Source: Phallusia fumigata | Taxonomy: Eukaryota > Chordata > Ascidiacea > Phlebobranchia > Ascidiidae | Length of the DNA stretch: 64,000 bases | Direction of reading: 5' to 3' | Assembly: GCA_008931825.1 (NCBI GenBank) | Contig: QXVZ01034189.1 | Coordinates: forward strand, 36,190 to 100,189 | Shown: positions 45,001 to 55,583 of the stretch, in pieces | Layout: each line of letters opens with the position of its first letter | How positions within the stretch are numbered: position 1 is the stretch's first letter | Program-made: the position numbers and the translations under genes | Notes under the pieces: generated by a model | Databases searched by the model: none | The model's input: only the letters and a program-made list of their open reading frames with translations | Told to the model about the DNA's origin: nothing

Positions 45001-48000
45001 AGCGCCTTTATGCGGTTGCTGACTTTAAAGGTTGTTTTTCGTTTGACCTCCCGCTGGTGCGACCGGATGAAGATCCCTTATTACACCATCAATACGACGT
45101 AAGTCCATCTAAAATATTTCTATTTAACAAAGAGTCAACATTTTACTTACGTTGTCTGTGTATAGATCTTCGTCAAGACAGGCGACTTCCCTGCGTCTTC
45201 AACTGACGCCAATGTGAAACTAAATATCATTGGAACAAGTTCTGAGACGGGGTTCCGTGCACTAGCGGCGCTGTCCGAGAATGCGGATGATCTTTATGGT
45301 TTGGTAAGATGAATTGATTGTTCATATGATCTGCTACCTTAGAACTTACGTAAAAACAAGTATTTTACATGTTCATACCTGGTACAGAAATAAGTTGCNN
45401 NNNNNNNNNNNNNNNNNNNNNNNNNNNNNNNNNNNNNNNNNNNNNNNNNNNNNNNNNNNNNNNNNNNNNNNNNNNNNNNNNNNNNNNNNNNNNNNNNNNN
45501 NNNNNNNNNNNNNNNNNNNNNNNNNNNNNNNNNNNNNNNNNNNNNNNNNNNNNNNNNNNNNNNNNNNNNNNNNNNNNNNNNNNNNNNNNNNNNNNNNNNN
45601 NNNNNNNNNNNNNNNNNNNNNNNNNNNNNNNNNNNNNNNNNNNNNNNNNNNNNNNNNNNNNNNNNNNNNNNNNNNNNNNNNNNNNNNNNNNNNNNNNNNN
45701 NNNNNNNNNNNNNNNNNNNNNNNNNNNNNNNNNNNNNNNNNNNNNNNNNNNNNNNNNNNNNNNNNNNNNNNNNNNNNNNNNNNNNNNNNNNNNNNNNNNN
45801 NNNNNNNNNNTCCTAAACGTCTAACCGGTCATGTAATTGTGGCACAGTTTGGTTGAAAGTAATTTTTTTGTTCTGGCAGGAGGGGGTTGGGTTGTCGAAG
45901 ATATCTCTGTCAAAGTGCCAGATCTGCCGAATTTCTTTGCTGGCGAATACAAACCGGAACCGACCTACAGCTCAAAGGTTCAACACACATTTCAATCTAT
46001 CCCTTCTGTGTCTCGCGTGGAGAAGGAGTACCAACTGGTGAAGTATGAAGCGGGCCGTGAATTAAACAGAACATTCCGGAAGGCATCAGCTATACGACCC
46101 AGAAAGAATGTAAAACCTCCTGAAGTATCATCAACAGGAGAATGGTTCCTTACTCTCACAACTTCCAAATACAATGAAGTAAGCGGAAACTTTGTTGTAC
46201 AACGGGCGAGTTAAATTTTTGTTGCTATTTAGACATTTTGTAGAGTTGTCTGTCGTATACATCTAGTTTTTAATTTTTAGTAATGTTTCAGTATTCTTAA
46301 AGTCATAATTTGTTAAAATAAAGTGCAGACAAAATATTTGGTGTAAGTTTGCTATTACATTGATAATTCGAAATATACCCTTCTGTTTGGCCACATCAAA
46401 AACCGTTTTGTTTTATCAGGCTTCTATTTTTAACCGAATCTCGGCACGTGTTTTCGGAAACCGTGGTTGTTCTGACGTTTTTGATCTGTCGCATGACGTC
46501 ACTCGCGAGAAAACTAGCAAATTCGACAATCCCGAGTTTATTACGAGAATCGGCAACATTAAACTAGACGAAACACTTGGCTTAATCTACATGATTCGAT
46601 TTACGATCAGCAAAGAGGCCGATGTTCGCATACATAAGGTACCCGTACTTTGTTCTAATTTTGCAAAACGTGGTACCGATATCACTTTCATTCCTATCAG
46701 GTTAAGTTAAAGGATGCTGCCACAGAGCAGGAGTACTTGGCGCAGGTAACAGCACAGGAGCGCCTTTATGCGGTTGCTGACTTTAAAGGTTGTTTTTCGT
46801 TTGACCTCCCGCTGGTGCGACCGGATGAAGATCCCTTATTACACCATCAATACGACGTAAGTCCATCTAAAATATTTCTATTTAACAAAGAGTCAACATT
46901 TTACTTACGTTGTCTGTGTATAGATCTTCGTCAAGACAGGCGACTTCCCTGCGTCTTCAACTGACGCCAATGTGAAACTAANAACATTTTACTTACGTTG
47001 TCTGTGTATAGATCTTCGTCAAGACAGGCGACTTCCCTGCGTCTTCAACTGACGCCAATGTGAAACTAAATATCATTGGAACAAGTTCTGAGACGGGGTT
47101 CCGTGCACTAGCGGCGCTGTCCGAGAATGCGGATGATCTTTATGGTTTGGTAAGATGAATTGATTGTTCATATGATCTGCTACCTTAGAACTTACGTAAA
47201 AACAAGTATTTTACATGTTCATACCTGGTACAGAAATAAGTTGCATAACTAGGTATAACTAGGTTGACTCAGAACTGGTCTTCCACAGGGCCTTACTGAT
47301 CACTTTGCGCTTGAAACATCGGACGTCGGTGAGCCCCGAAAAATTGTTATCGGCCATGACGGAAAAGGTTGTGGCGCCGGATGGTTCCTTGACGACGTGG
47401 TAATTGCAGAATCCAGACCCGGCGCCAAACAAGAATTCATGTTTGACATTGAAAAGTGAGGTTTCGCTAAATTAAAAAAAAGTATTATCCCTGCTGGTGA
47501 TACGTTATGCATGCAAACAACAGCTTTGGTTTTTATTCCACATATTCATAACACTTAAAAAAGTGTTTTTGACAACAACATCAGTGAAGGGATAGGTTGA
47601 ACTTTAAGATATATACGCAGGTGGTTGGATGATTCGGTGGACGACAAGTTGACTGAACGTGAAGCGAACATTGTAGCAACACGAATTGTTCAACCACAAG
47701 TTGATGTAAACAAGTCAAAGGGAAAATGGACATGTACGTTAACAAGCAGAGAAGATCTTCTAAAGCAGGTATTTGTAAATGTCCTTTGGCAAACAACATC
47801 AATCTATTATACTACACTTTAAAGTACTTTGTCAGTCAAATTTTAAACTTTGTGTAAAAATATGTCAAAGTACCTCATAACCAATAAAAAGACCTATCAA
47901 TTGCATTGTAGGCGTATTTAGGCTGAATAATTAGCAGAACCCGCGGTAATAGTGACAGTCGGCAGTTTGGTTAAATATAGCCAAATTGGCTCAATAATAT

Positions 48001-51000
48001 TGTGAAATCTTTGAAACCAAAGGTATTTTTCTAAACCTATTTTAGCACTGGCTAAACTACTTTAGCATCTGTGTTATTTACGGAAATCGTCATCTTTTAA
48101 TATTTTCAGAAATCGTACGACATTCGTATTTGCTTTTGCTTCGCCGACGGTCGGACCAAAGACCTGGTGCGACAGGTTGCCAAGGCAACCGAGGTGTTTG
48201 ACGTCATTCTTGATGAAGAACAACTGGAAGAGGATGACGATGCGGAACCAAACGACGAGGTCTTCGTAAAGATCAGGGCCGAAATAGAATCAACAAACGA
48301 GGCGATCAAAAGGCGCTGGCCATTAGAAGAGGTTGGCTTTTTTGTCCGCTGTTTAGGATAAAAGATACGTAGTAATGTTTCCATGTACTTTGAAGGATGT
48401 TCTCACTATTATTTGTAGAAACTATAAAACCAAATTTGGATGGAAGATCTTTTTGTATGAAAGATATTTTCCAAACATTGCGCCTGAGCTATTTTGCAAA
48501 ACATATTAAAATCTGCAGCATAATAGATTTTTTAGCTTAGTTGTATAATCAGCCCTTTAATTGGCTTAAAATTGTTACGTATTCTAGTCGTTTTGATTCA
48601 CGATTCCAGTCTGGGTTTGAAGTTGCAAGTCACAAACAAAATATTATGAAGCGTTTGTTTAGATGTTGATGATCAACGAAGAATCAGAGGAGAAACTTCG
48701 TTTTGTGTTCGATGACATTCCTACGTGGGAAGGAAGTCTGCGGGGTCACGTGAGGGAGCTTCCTGTTTGGCGACAAAATCAACCCCTTCTTCCAGGTGAG
48801 AAAAACCTTGACAAAAAATTGCTTCCAAACCACTCGCTCCAAAACCACTTAAAGGTTTTATTCATAAAGGTTTCTCTACGTTGTCGTAGATACGCAATTC
48901 CTCGATGTAGAATATTTTTTTGCGCAATTTCATGTTAACGGCTATCATACACTATTAAAGATTCCCACTCTTGCAAGGAAATTTGAAAAACGTTGTGATT
49001 CTCATTAGGTATTCTACTTATTTACGTATAATATTAAATTTTCTGTTTAGTGATCGAATATTACGTGGTGTTCAACACATCGAGCGAATCAAACCCTGAT
49101 AGTCACCCGAGTCTTGTGACAATCCAACTGCAAGGAAAAGAATTCACCAGTGGGTGGCGCAAGATTGTCACAGCCGAGGTATTGTCAATCCAAACTAAAA
49201 CTAGACAGAGTTTGGGAACCACTTGACCGAAGAGTATAACGCACTTGCAAGACACAATGAACTTTATCACGTATCATATTACGGAGCGTCTTGGTTTTAT
49301 AATCCCTTTAAAAAGGCGTTTTGCAAAAACTTAACTTGTTTAAACAAACAAATGGTTTGGTCAACCATGTAGTTGAGCGATTGTGTAATATTTTGAAGGG
49401 TTTCTTCATATGTGTGATAGGTTTTTTTGAATGATTTAAAAAAAATAACAAACCGCATCATATACCGATTTTTTGCCTTTTTGTAGAATGCAGAAAATCG
49501 CTTTCAACCTGGCCGAATCGACGTCTTTACCATCGAGGCAGTCGACTTGGGCGACACAGTGGATTGTGTCAGTATAAACGTGGGTGGACCTTTAGAGCAT
49601 CCGTGGTTGCTTGAAAACGTGAAAGTGAAGCGAGGATTCTACGCTGACCATGAACAGATATTTGAGTGTACAAGGTAAAGAAATAAGGAGTAAAGTTTGC
49701 AATATTGCGAACCTAATAAGACAATGCCCTGATTTCAAAATAAGTGATTTTCTAAAAAAAACTAATAGTTCTGTAAATCCAGTCAGTGGGCTAACTGTAG
49801 GTCAGAATATCTTTAATAACAATCGAGATGGAATGGATTTTTTCTTTTAATGTTAAAGGCATCATCTTGTTTGTATCTTATTCAGGGAAATCAACGAAGA
49901 TCAAATTTTGGATCTGACGCAGTCTAAAACCTCATCATGTCTCCCCACACAAGGCGCCAGAAAATCGGCCCTCAAAGGCGTTGCCAACATGTCGTTTGAT
50001 GTGACGCTGGAATGGTCCGGTTTAGACGAGTTTATTAATAAAAACCCGGAATCGCCGGAAAGCAGTCGTGATGTAATTCCACCTGTCCACGTACAACTGA
50101 TGGGCAGCAAGGGCATGAGCGAACTAGTAGCTCTTAATCTTACCGAAACAGAAACTGAACAACATAAGCGAAGATCAAGTAACTTGAAAGTAAGTAAATA
50201 ATTTATGATTGTTGTCACAAGGATAATTCGCAAGTAGGTTTGTTGGAAAACACTTAATCCGTGATTTTTATCAATCTTAACTACCATTAATTGTTTACAC
50301 ACAAAACAGTTGATGACGCAACTTACACGTATTTTACAAGATTTTGCCGTTTTGTGTTGATGTTATTATAAAAGCGCATAATATGGCGTCAATTTTGTCA
50401 TTTTCGTCATTAAAACTTAGTTTATTTGCTGGTGTACTTGCGAACGTTGTTAAATGCTTTGAAACAAATGGCAAAGGTTTTCGGAAAAAAATCTATTTTA
50501 CATTCAGATGGAAGTAGTGATTGCCAAGTTCGGGCAACTGCAAAAAGTCGGTGTCGGTTCCTTGGAAATGATTCCGCAACTTTCCAGCCAAATTAAACTC
50601 TGCAAGCTTAAACTGACCAACCTCGAGTCCAACGAACACTACAGGTATTATTTTGTTTCTGAGGCTTTTTAAATTACAAAATTGGGCAGAAACATTTTCA
50701 AGCAAGCGCAACAAAGACTGTGATTGTTCCAAAACAATAGGATAACAAACGCCATGTGGCTAGAGTGGTGACGGTGAGATTTCTTTTCACAATGAGGTTA
50801 TGTACCTGCATAGTATTTATTGCTCCTTGCTTGGCGCTGGTGAGATCGAATACCAGCACAAAAATTGAAACTGACAAGCTAAATGAAATCGACAATGGCG
50901 ACAGTGCAGCCCTCCTTGAATGCAAGTTTGACGTTGATTTATGTAACTGGACCATGCCTAAACCCAACAGCAGCTTCGGTATCAATTGGCTGCATTGGCT

Positions 51001-54000
51001 GTTTTGGTCGTCGGAAATACGTCAAGGACGGATAATGGCGATTTACTATGACACTGACTATTTTGATTCGACTCCAACATCTCCAACACAAAATTTCGCT
51101 GTGACGCCTGGCTTTATTAACACCTTTGAAGAAACAAGCACATTGGGGAATGAAGAATGGCGACCAAGGAAATTTCACTTGCCGGGAAAGGACACTGGCG
51201 TGTCTGCTGTACCATTGCTAGACTTCGAAAGTCCTTTTATTAAATTGAACAAACCTGGATGTGTAAGATTTGCCGTAAGTGCTGCCGAGTATCTCACCGG
51301 TTCAGATTGTTTGCATCTGCGAAGGCGTGACGTCAACGACAGTTCTAAATCAACTTTGCTTTGGAGTCACTGCGGTCCCTCGCATCGATCCTGGATGCTC
51401 TTTTCAATTGGCCTTACACCCGGAGTTTGCAAGTTGATTTTCAATGGAGTTGTGTATACACATGGCGATAATGAAGACTTTGTGCCATTTCGGCTTGACA
51501 ACATAACTGTGCAATTGAAAAAATGCAACTGCAAACAGTTGAATGTTCGCTCTTTCCGTGACCAATTCAAAAGGCCGTTTTTTCTACAAAGTTCTCCTTA
51601 CTCCAGCGTGATGTGCAAGTGGTTCGCATTGCATTTTGAAGCAACACCCAAAGTTGCGGTTCACGTACAGAAATTTCCACCTGGTGGCGTCGGCGAGTTT
51701 TCTGTGGTGGTTACACACGTGACCAAGGACGGCTTTAATATGTGTGTAAACAAAACCGAAGGGAATGTAGGCTGGACTGAACGGGAAGTGATGGTTTACT
51801 GGCGCGCGTTTCTGTCTGCTACAACTAAAGCCTCTGGTCTTCAAACAACTACCACTGCCAGACCATCCATAGTAATTCAGCATACAAACGAATCCAATGG
51901 TGTATATCTACCCTTTACCGCAGGGTCTGTAAGTACAGTTTGCCCCACACAGTTCGCCTGTATGTCCGGTGAATGCGTGTCCCTGGAGAAAGTGTGTGAC
52001 GGTATTAGTGACTGTTATAGCGGCGATGATGAAGCGCAAGCATGCGGGGAATTCGGTACAATGGTGTTTTCCATTATATCATCGGTTTCAGCAACTATAC
52101 TTGCCCTTCTTCTCCTTTACATGTACGTGCTGCGAATCAAACTGATGAGTGAAAATACGTTTGGCGGAGACTTCGATGACCCATATCGCCGCTATGTGGC
52201 GCTGGTGGAGCGAGCCATTGAAAACACGCGGCGTGATGAAGCAGAAGCAAAGGCCGGCGCCTTTGAGAGCCAAGCAGTTTGAAAAACATGTCAAAATATA
52301 CCACACCATCAAATGTATTGCGTTACTATTGTGTAAATCAAATAATTCGTTGCAAACTTGATGGCAATTGTCATCAGCGCCAAGCATGGGGTGATCTGTT
52401 GGACTAGATACTGCTAAATGTACGCCGTTAAATATACAGCTCTACAACTAAAATGTTTTTGGGGTAAATCGTTTCAAGCGTTTGCAGAGAAGTATAGTTG
52501 GAAAGACAATCGTTTTTGTTTTAATGTTTTAGGCCTTATTAGAAAATGTGGCCCTCGACATTTTCTAACAATGGTTTTTTGGGTAATTGATAATACAATC
52601 ATCCCTATGTTTGCTGTTTTTTATTGGTTTTGCTCACATTTCTCGTTTGGGGATTAACCTATTGCTACAAGGTTATGTGAGGCTTTTTAATGAGAAAGCA
52701 ATCCGTGATTGCGATTACACGGTCATTTATTTTCAGCTTCCGTCCCGGCCACAGATTTTCAGAAGATAGTTCGACTGATGAAAAACGCACAACTGGCTTG
52801 AACTGGATCGAACTGGTTGCTGTTCTGCCGAAACAAGATCCGACAACCATTCCAAACGTAGGCTTATAGGACCTAACTTCATTGTGTTTATCAGTCTCCT
52901 GTGCAAAAGAAGTCGTTTTTGTGCTTTTATAGACTGATAGCACACTACCTGGGTTATGCCAAAGTGTCGTGGGAGCTTCATAAATCANATTGTGTTTATC
53001 AGTCTCCTGTGCAAAAGAAGTCGTTTTTGTGCTTTTATAGACTGATAGCACACTACCTGGGTTATGCCAAAGTGTCGTGGGAGCTTCATAAATCATTGAT
53101 ATTAACACTTCACGTATATTGACAAATCCAGTCATTGAGGTGACGATATTTTGTCACATTTTTAATCAAATCGTGTACGCCAAGACCTCGAAATTTGCAA
53201 TCAAGGCAGTGTATTAATATTTCAAAGCCGTGTTGATAATACATTAATCGATTTTCTCGCAGATTGTTGAATATCACATAACTGTACGCACCACTGAACG
53301 CGAAAGTGCCGGCACTAATGCCAACGTGTATGTCACACTGGTGGGTTCAAGTGGGGACAGTGGAAAAAGGTGGCTACTGAAAAATGATGTCGGCGATGAT
53401 CCCAAATTCAGCCCGGGGTCAACTGATTTGTTCAAAATTTCCAGTGTCGATGTCGGCTCACTAAAACAGGTGAAGTTACTCTTCGTTGTCCAACCTAATG
53501 ATAAAAGGCCCCGCATGTACAATTTTAAATTAGCCAATTATTGGTACTCCATATATCCAAACTTCCTTGCTTAGCATTCATATCCAATAATTGTCACAGG
53601 TCATAATAGGACGAAATGGTCGCCAAACTTCTTCGGGTTGGCATTTAACGGACGTCACTGTGACATCGACTGAAGATCCAATCGAGAAAGTGTTTCCATG
53701 TGGCCAGTAAGTAACGTTGTGCAATTGTCTAACCAATAGTTACTTATTTCTGAAAGGTCTCCTCCCAAATGCAGCACATATTGCTGTTGGCCTTTCTTTT
53801 TGTCCAACACCTGAGTTATAGATATCTTACATCACTCTGCTGGGTTGTTGCTAGGATCTAAAAATAGCCACATTCATAAAAACCGCTGCTAATTAATATT
53901 AGTGTGTGTGTGACTGCAGAAACAAATCTGTTTTAAAATATAGGGACCACAGTGAAGTTTATAAAATGTATATTCGTTACAATAATGAAAATAATGCATG

Positions 54001-54217
54001 TGGTGAATGCCATTTATTGTAACAGGTTTGGAACGGCAAAATAAAGAACCACTATTTTTGCCCAAATAAAGGCTTTAGACGAAAATTTTATTTAAGACTA
54101 TTTAATCACAGGTGGTTGTCCAACCTTGAAAGTGAAAGCTTTATTGAAAGAGTTCTGGAGATGAAACAAGACGACAGGGCCTCAACAGCGGCACAAGATC
54201 TCGAGCCCGAATCATGA
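30028..54217 (+). CDS. Giant doublecortin-PLAT protein (RP1/LOXHD1-like), about 60 exons
   Basis: The exon chain gives roughly 3150 residues. After a Ser-rich leader (exon 30028-30402), DCX domain 1 covers about 112-205 (FYRSGDVHMQ, LPFGVRTV, DGKSYVCSD) and DCX 2 about 237-330 (VVVRNGDPSFR, MRVHKLFTSDGRR). PLAT repeats follow: PLAT1 30.5-32.6 kb (MITVYGVKGNSGP, IRIAHDNSG-like), PLAT2 32.8-33.3 kb (IGHDCQESGAGWFLEKV, ECNRWLDAGEDDGKTVREL), a beta-trefoil-like block 33.6-34.9 kb, then PLAT units at about 35.4-36.0, 36.2-37.0, 37.2-38.0, 38.3-38.96, 40.5-41.25, 41.3-42.4, 42.6-43.3, 43.3-44.2, 44.4-45.0, 45.1-47.7, 47.7-48.8, 49.05-49.67, 49.9-52.85 and 53.26-54.2 kb. Vertebrate RP1 has tandem DCX domains at the photoreceptor axoneme; LOXHD1 is an array of PLAT domains in hair-cell stereocilia. 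Here both occur in one in-frame chain. Two introns use GC donors (38839, 43774). Stop TGA is 54215-54217. Exons near 31.5-32.3 and 44.1-47.2 kb are duplicated by assembly. Confidence 0.88.
31486..32332. repeat. Direct duplication of two DCX-PLAT exons split by a single N
   Basis: Copy 1 is 31486-31909 and copy 2 is 31911-32332, with N at 31910. Each contains the exon starting at the DPGSGEV codons (31532-31600 and 31957-32025) and the first PLAT1 exon (31674-31837 and 32097-32260). Only copy 2 runs on into the next exon at 32333. Reading both copies in series would give an impossible half-PLAT doublet, so one copy is an allelic artefact. Confidence 0.85.
33616..34850 (+). other. Beta-trefoil-like block inside the DCX-PLAT protein (five exons)
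   Basis: Exons 33616-33745, 33831-33934, 34100-34273, 34338-34604 and 34673-34850 encode about 285 residues. This stretch lacks PLAT signatures. It has short repeated strands such as WKFQRGNQVVLMNH, HVKVQADRSVLLESSKYSSQ with FDPSGKAADTRG, and CHFKVQKYKIGGYVTLQSMK with IGLNTNGQARPTVDTG. The pattern of a G-hydrophobic turn, VxLxS, and then an xxGKxxxTG loop is like fascin/FGF-type beta-trefoils, apparently two of them. Fold assignment is by eye. Its position between PLAT2 and PLAT3 suggests an actin- or ligand-binding insert. Confidence 0.5.
39107..39700 (+). other. Long low-complexity linker exon with an in-frame read-through stop
   Basis: A 594-base exon encodes about 198 Ser/Pro/Thr/Arg-rich residues between two PLAT repeats; it contains SASYRNSRLLKRMASSARF. 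The TTTCAG acceptor and C|GTGAGC donor match the phases of the neighbouring exons (38909-38964 and 40400-40432). If the donor is not used, the frame ends at TAA 39712-39714 after RELP, which would give a short DCX-PLAT isoform. The base composition is more GC-rich than surrounding exons. No known domain is visible. Confidence 0.6.
45399..45810. other. Assembly gap (412 Ns)
   Basis: This is a run of undetermined bases. Because the flanks are copies of each other, real missing sequence may not exist here. Confidence 0.99.
46895..47069. repeat. 87-base direct duplication split by a single N, nested in the larger duplication
   Basis: 46895-46981 and 46983-47069 are near-identical 87-base copies around the acceptor and first part of the exon encoding IFVKTGDFPASSTDANVKL, with N at 46982. 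It is a small contig-end overlap nested within copy 2 of the larger duplication. Confidence 0.85.
50792..52282 (+). CDS. Intron-nested, intronless MAM + LDLa single-pass membrane protein
   Basis: An intact 496-codon frame lies wholly inside the DCX-PLAT intron between exons 50508-50644 and 52740-52850, on the same strand. The first ATG (50792) opens a signal peptide (MRLCTCIVFIAPCLALV). An extracellular MAM-like domain starts near residue 40 (CKFDVDLCNWTM) and ends near 240 with KKCNCK. An uncharacterised extracellular stretch with several N-glycosylation sites follows. An LDL-receptor class A module is at about 384-420 (CMSGECVSLEKVCDGISDCY). A transmembrane helix is at about 422-446, followed by a short charged cytoplasmic tail ending ESQAV. 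The topology suits a cell-surface receptor or adhesion protein. The lack of introns suggests a retrocopy that stayed functional. I see no clear AATAAA after the stop. The partner and role are unknown. Confidence 0.85.
   Translation: MRLCTCIVFIAPCLALVRSNTSTKIETDKLNEIDNGDSAALLECKFDVDLCNWTMPKPNSSFGINWLHWLFWSSEIRQGRIMAIYYDTDYFDSTPTSPTQNFAVTPGFINTFEETSTLGNEEWRPRKFHLPGKDTGVSAVPLLDFESPFIKLNKPGCVRFAVSAAEYLTGSDCLHLRRRDVNDSSKSTLLWSHCGPSHRSWMLFSIGLTPGVCKLIFNGVVYTHGDNEDFVPFRLDNITVQLKKCNCKQLNVRSFRDQFKRPFFLQSSPYSSVMCKWFALHFEATPKVAVHVQKFPPGGVGEFSVVVTHVTKDGFNMCVNKTEGNVGWTEREVMVYWRAFLSATTKASGLQTTTTARPSIVIQHTNESNGVYLPFTAGSVSTVCPTQFACMSGECVSLEKVCDGISDCYSGDDEAQACGEFGTMVFSIISSVSATILALLLLYMYVLRIKLMSENTFGGDFDDPYRRYVALVERAIENTRRDEAEAKAGAFESQAV
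52881..53095. repeat. 107-base direct duplication split by a single N
   Basis: 52881-52987 and 52989-53095 appear identical, with N at 52988. They lie in the intron after the exon ending VLPKQDPTTIPN. Each copy also contains a 9-bp inverted repeat, TATCAGTCT and AGACTGATA, around a spacer of about 30 bases. Confidence 0.85.
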
Positions 54218-55583
54218 TGTTGATTGCTATTTTTACCTAAAGAAATAATGTCTGTCAAACAAAACATGATGGACATTCGTCATTCCGCAGCCAAAAGTAG
54301 TATTTAGTGGTTTTATGCAAGTTACAGCTGTTCTTCCGTTCGTGGGATAAACTAGTGGCTGGTTCTGGAGTCTATCACTAAGGGTCGCGCGGTCATGCAA
54401 TGTAATTCATCACGCGTCCCTTAGAACACAACAAATGAATAATTTAAGAGCCTCACATTTTGAAATACCACCCCACCCCACCCCAATCAAATTTGGCTAG
54501 TATTTTTGTATCAGCGCTTTTCTGTGTACATTCTAATTTACCTCAGAGACGTCAAGCAAACAAACCTATTTTGTCTACAATCTCCTTTTGTATCTGTATT
54601 TAGTCTCTTGTACAGTATTGTGTGTGATATTTGTACTAGCTTACAGCTGTCCGTAGAACTGTGATCGTATGTAAACTATACCTGCATAAAGTGTTAGTGG
54701 ATTTGTTTTACAAAGGTGCTAAATACAATAAGCGATTTCTCGAAATTTTCCAAGTAAACAGTGATCCGCAACCACTTAGTTTCAGGCAACACTGCTGTAC
54801 AAAAGCACACAAAATGTTGGCAAAATCGTAAAGCTTTCCCACAGGCCAAAATTTTTTGTTCGAGGGCCAGGGAGTCGAAAAGACAGTTTTGGGTACGAGC
54901 GAGTTTGCTTCCATTTTTTTAAAAATTTGGCAGCCATCTTTGACCGATTTCCTTTAAAATAAGTCTTACCACTGATTTCAAGATCATTGTTGGTGGAACT
55001 AAATCAGCCAAAAGCACTGTTATCCCAACATTCCAACTATATTTTAGGGTAAAACGAAAGAACGGGACGAATTTAAAACAACTTTTTGATCATGGGTCAA
55101 CCAACTCGTACCTCCAAACCGCCATATAAAAACGCTGATCAATGCCCAATTTTTCGACCAAGCAAATTCCCTGAATAGTGTTCTGCTTCAAGCATCGACA
55201 TATTGACAAGTGCTTTGTGCAGCTTCTCTCCATGGTAATTTAACGTAAATTTGAACTACGACTCTCTGATATTTCGCTGTGCTAGTTGTGACGCAGTAGA
55301 GTTGATCTCAAGGCTCGCCTGTGTCGGTTGATTCGCCATTTACGACATTATCCCTAAGGGTACGATCCCGATCAAAAAGTCGCTTCGAAACAACCACATG
55401 CCTGTCTCTTGGTGGAAAGCTACGTATCGTGGTATCTAGTTTGTAGTCAAAGGACTTTGTTCCTAGTTATTTTTTTGTACTTTGAGTGGATAGTTTATTG
55501 TCAAATATTACATCAAAAAAACGCTACACCAGAATCATATACATCATAAAATAAACAACATCCATTGTGTCACAGTGATTCAA
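54218..55583. other. Intergenic region between convergent genes, no gene seen
   Basis: This holds the 3' flanks of the DCX-PLAT gene (+) and the first calcium-sensor gene (-). An imperfect 14-base inverted repeat (CTAAGGG...CCCTTAG) spans about 54378-54424. TTTATT at 55494-55499 is a minus-strand AATAAA suited to the calcium-sensor gene. No coding exon was recognised. Confidence 0.45.

Larger units (their letters stand above)
44053..47244. repeat. Direct duplication of DCX-PLAT exons flanking a 412-base N gap
   Basis: Copy 1 is 44053-45398 and copy 2 is 45811-47244, separated by Ns at 45399-45810. They are almost base-identical and carry the same four exons (VVEDISVKV..., ASIFNRISARVFGN..., the VKLKDAATEQEY exon, and IFVKTGDFPASS...). 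Copy 1 connects to upstream exons, copy 2 to downstream exons. The gap is therefore probably negative (overlapping contigs). Confidence 0.87.

Noticed and set aside
50756-50791. Earlier GTG start for the nested MAM-LDLa gene
   Set aside because: The ATG at 50792 begins a proper signal peptide; an upstream GTG start would add a non-hydrophobic leader and is not expected in an animal gene.
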